The position numbers were made by a program, and so were the translations under genes. 46,837 nucleotides of DNA from Bacteroidales bacterium. GTDB lineage: Bacteria; Bacteroidota; Bacteroidia; Bacteroidales; F082. Positions 45,065-46,837 of the stretch are shown here, piece by piece (position 1 is the first letter of the stretch; each line of letters starts with the position of its first letter). The DNA is taken from the NCBI GenBank assembly GCA_015493215.1, contig WGDP01000041.1:1-46837 (forward strand), given 5' to 3'. The notes under the pieces were generated by a model, which searched no databases, had not been told where the DNA came from, and saw only the letters and a list, made by a program, of their open reading frames with translations.

Positions 45065-45328
45065 ATGTATGTAATATTGGTTTACGACATTGGCGAAAAG
45101 CGGGTAGGCAAAATGCTCAAATTGTGCCGAAAATATTTAAACTGGATTCAGAACTCGGTATTTGAAGGCGAGTTAACCGAAATTCAGCTAAAACGGCTTA
45201 AATTTGAAGCCTCTGAGATTATGAAAAAAGAAGAAGACAGTTTAATTATTTTTAAAACAAGGCAGGAAAAATGGCTTGAAAAAGAGGTGATTGGTGAAGA
45301 AAAAAACACGCTGGATCAATTTTTATAG
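45065..45328 (+). CDS. cas2: Cas2 adaptation subunit
   Basis: This 87-residue protein has the Cas2 ferredoxin fold start MYVILVYDIGEKRVGKMLKL with the conserved Asp8, then the NSVFEGELTEIQLKRLK segment seen in all Cas2 proteins. It forms the bridge between two Cas1 dimers in the integrase. Length is normal for the family. It is the last cas gene; the CRISPR leader begins right after its stop. Confidence 0.95.
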   Translation: MYVILVYDIGEKRVGKMLKLCRKYLNWIQNSVFEGELTEIQLKRLKFEASEIMKKEEDSLIIFKTRQEKWLEKEVIGEEKNTLDQFL

Positions 45329-45548
45329 TTGTCGGAAAGCATAAGCAAGCCTTTACGTTTATGCGTTTTCAGGCAAGAAACAACCAATATCGCTCTTTGA
45401 CATCTTGTATCTCAGCTACTTATGTTAAGTTGTCGTAGAAGCAGCAAAATAGTATTATTCCACATCGACGAGAAAAGCCACCAAAAAGACTTGGCAGTTT
45501 CAGGATAAGTTATTGAAAAACAAGTTATCTTTGTCGTTAGCTTAACGG
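45329..45548 (+). promoter_or_regulatory. CRISPR leader with -7 promoter motif
   Basis: This is the 220-nt gap between cas2 and the first repeat. It ends in an AT-rich stretch with a TAnnTTTG motif, TATCTTTG at 45526-45533, which would start transcription within about 10 nt of the first repeat, toward the array. No clear -33 TTTG lies at the standard distance. GATAAGTTATTG...CAAGTTATC forms a small imperfect hairpin just before it. The position next to cas1-cas2 makes this the end where new spacers are added. Confidence 0.7.
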
Positions 45549-46837
45549 CTATCAATCGCACCAAACCGGAATTGAAACAACATCAGGAAATAGTTATCAG
45601 TCATTTTGGCAATTCTATCAATCGCACCAAACCGGAATTGAAACTCCTAATAGCTTAATTGTTAGATTTTTCATAATCTTCTATCAATCGCACCAAACCG
45701 GAATTGAAACTCTGGTGTTGGATTTCTTTAATATCGGCACCGGCACTATCAATCGCACCAAACCGGAATTGAAACCCGTTAAGTACGATAAGTATTACAA
45801 CACCGTGCTGCCCTATCAATCGCACCAAACCGGAATTGAAACTTCCGGGTTTGTTAAATCTTCTATTACCTGAAACAGGCTATCAATCGCACCAAACCGG
45901 AATTGAAACTTAATAAATTAACCGGCGATTTCCCCGAATAATCGCACCTATCAATCGCACCAAACCGGAATTGAAACCTATTCATATTTGCTTTATTCAG
46001 CAAAATATCACGTTCCTATCAATCGCACCAAACCGGAATTGAAACTGAAGAAAGCCGACCTGGTAAAATTGCGTGACCAGCCTATCAATCGCACCAAACC
46101 GGAATTGAAACAACATTATCCGGCATAATTTTGTCAAGTTTTTTATACTATCAATCGCACCAAACCGGAATTGAAACAACATTGACTACATTGTTCGTAA
46201 TATGAATTCATTCTATCAATCGCACCAAACCGGAATTGAAACATCTGTCAAACCTGCACCAAATAATGTTTTTGTTTGCTATCAATCGCACCAAACCGGA
46301 ATTGAAACTATAATTTTAAAAACAAGCAAAAATAGTAAAATATGCTATCAATCGCACCAAACCGGAATTGAAACTATTGATGATGATGGATTAGGTATAT
46401 GAGTAGCAGAACTATCAATCGCACCAAACCGGAATTGAAACTATTTTGTCACTGCAAATTATTTCAGCATATCTAAACTATCAATCGCACCAAACCGGAA
46501 TTGAAACTGGTTGAAGATGAAAAAGGCAACATCGTTGGCAGCGCTATCAATCGCACCAAACCGGAATTGAAACTGTTGATGAAGTTTTTTTCATTCTGCG
46601 TTGCATGGCTATCAATCGCACCAAACCGGAATTGAAACCAATTAGAAATAAATGTATTTAACTTTTTTGTTATCCTATCAATCGCACCAAACCGGAATTG
46701 AAACTTGCAAAACATTAAGCATTGCGTATGCTTTGGGTACTATCAATCGCACCAAACCGGAATTGAAACCAATTAGAAATAAATGTATTTAACTTTTTTG
46801 TTATCCTATCAATCGCACCAAACCGGAATTGAAACAA
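45549..46837 (+). CRISPR. CRISPR array: 20 repeats, 19 spacers, runs to the window edge
   Basis: The repeat is 30 bp, beginning CTATCAATCGCACC and ending CGGAATTGAAAC. Twenty copies start at 45549, 45615, 45681, 45746, 45813, 45880, 45948, 46016, 46082, 46148, 46213, 46279, 46345, 46412, 46478, 46544, 46609, 46675, 46740 and 46806. I see no difference between copies. Spacers are 35-38 nt. The ATTGAAAC end fits the 8-nt 5' handle of type I-A/I-B crRNAs, so transcription is on the plus strand, away from cas2. Spacers 17 and 19 are identical. The last two bases of the window begin a further spacer, so the array is longer. ORF-track entries here are artefacts. Confidence 0.98.

Noticed and set aside
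45910-45947. Spacer 6 ending in a copy of the repeat's ATCGCAC
   Set aside because: A 7-base match next to a repeat can be chance; spacer length (38) is within the range of the others.
45997-46715. ORFs inside the CRISPR array (61, 66 and 80 aa)
   Set aside because: They are translations of the 30-bp repeat and spacers.

Overview
The window comes from a Bacteroidota chromosome, most likely of the Bacteroidales/Marinilabiliales type. Five secreted proteins end in type IX secretion (T9SS) sorting domains (YPNP...GxYxxxI). There is a SusC/SusD pair with a FecR anti-sigma factor, a DUF4249/TonB-receptor pair, and several promoters of the Bacteroidota type (TTTG-N19-TAnnTTTG). No rRNA or tRNA gene was seen.

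Layout. 1-4.2 kb: two T9SS-secreted proteins (the first cut by the window edge), one small exported protein and a cluster of short repeats, including a 121-bp MITE-like element. 4.2-13.6 kb: mostly housekeeping genes. These are a TonB receptor + DUF4249 lipoprotein operon, a long RelA/SpoT homologue with a degraded hydrolase site, a clpS-nfeD-floA operon, a CoA-pyrophosphatase-type Nudix hydrolase, a DUF2141 protein and an ECF sigma factor. 13.6-23.8 kb (minus strand): an amidotransferase-like/HEAT protein, then a tight five-gene operon running C10 cysteine protease -> FecR -> SusC (with STN domain) -> SusD -> Ntn-type amide hydrolase. This reads as a secreted protein/peptide degradation and uptake system. 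23.8-31.2 kb (minus strand): two T9SS proteins built from two and five copies of the same ~340-residue module joined by Ig-like linkers.

31.5-46.8 kb is a CRISPR-Cas type I-B-like locus, all on the plus strand. The effector operon is cas6-cas8-(160-aa gene, possible small subunit)-cas7-[antitoxin-RelE toxin]-cas5-cas3. A 3.5-kb accessory segment follows, holding an AbiEi antitoxin homologue, a deletion scar of its AbiEii toxin, a long coiled-coil protein and an unknown helical protein. After that come cas4-cas1-cas2, a leader with a promoter motif, and an array of 20 repeats/19 spacers that runs to the last bases of the window. A 41-codon relic that looks like an internally deleted second cas6 lies upstream.

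The most unusual points are the toxin-antitoxin pair translationally coupled inside the effector operon, the two genes reduced to their two ends (abiEii and cas6), the unexplained coiled-coil/helical gene pair sitting between effector and adaptation genes, the protease-SusCD-hydrolase operon, and the seven-copy secreted module. All calls rest on reading the sequence and on family knowledge; no database search was run.
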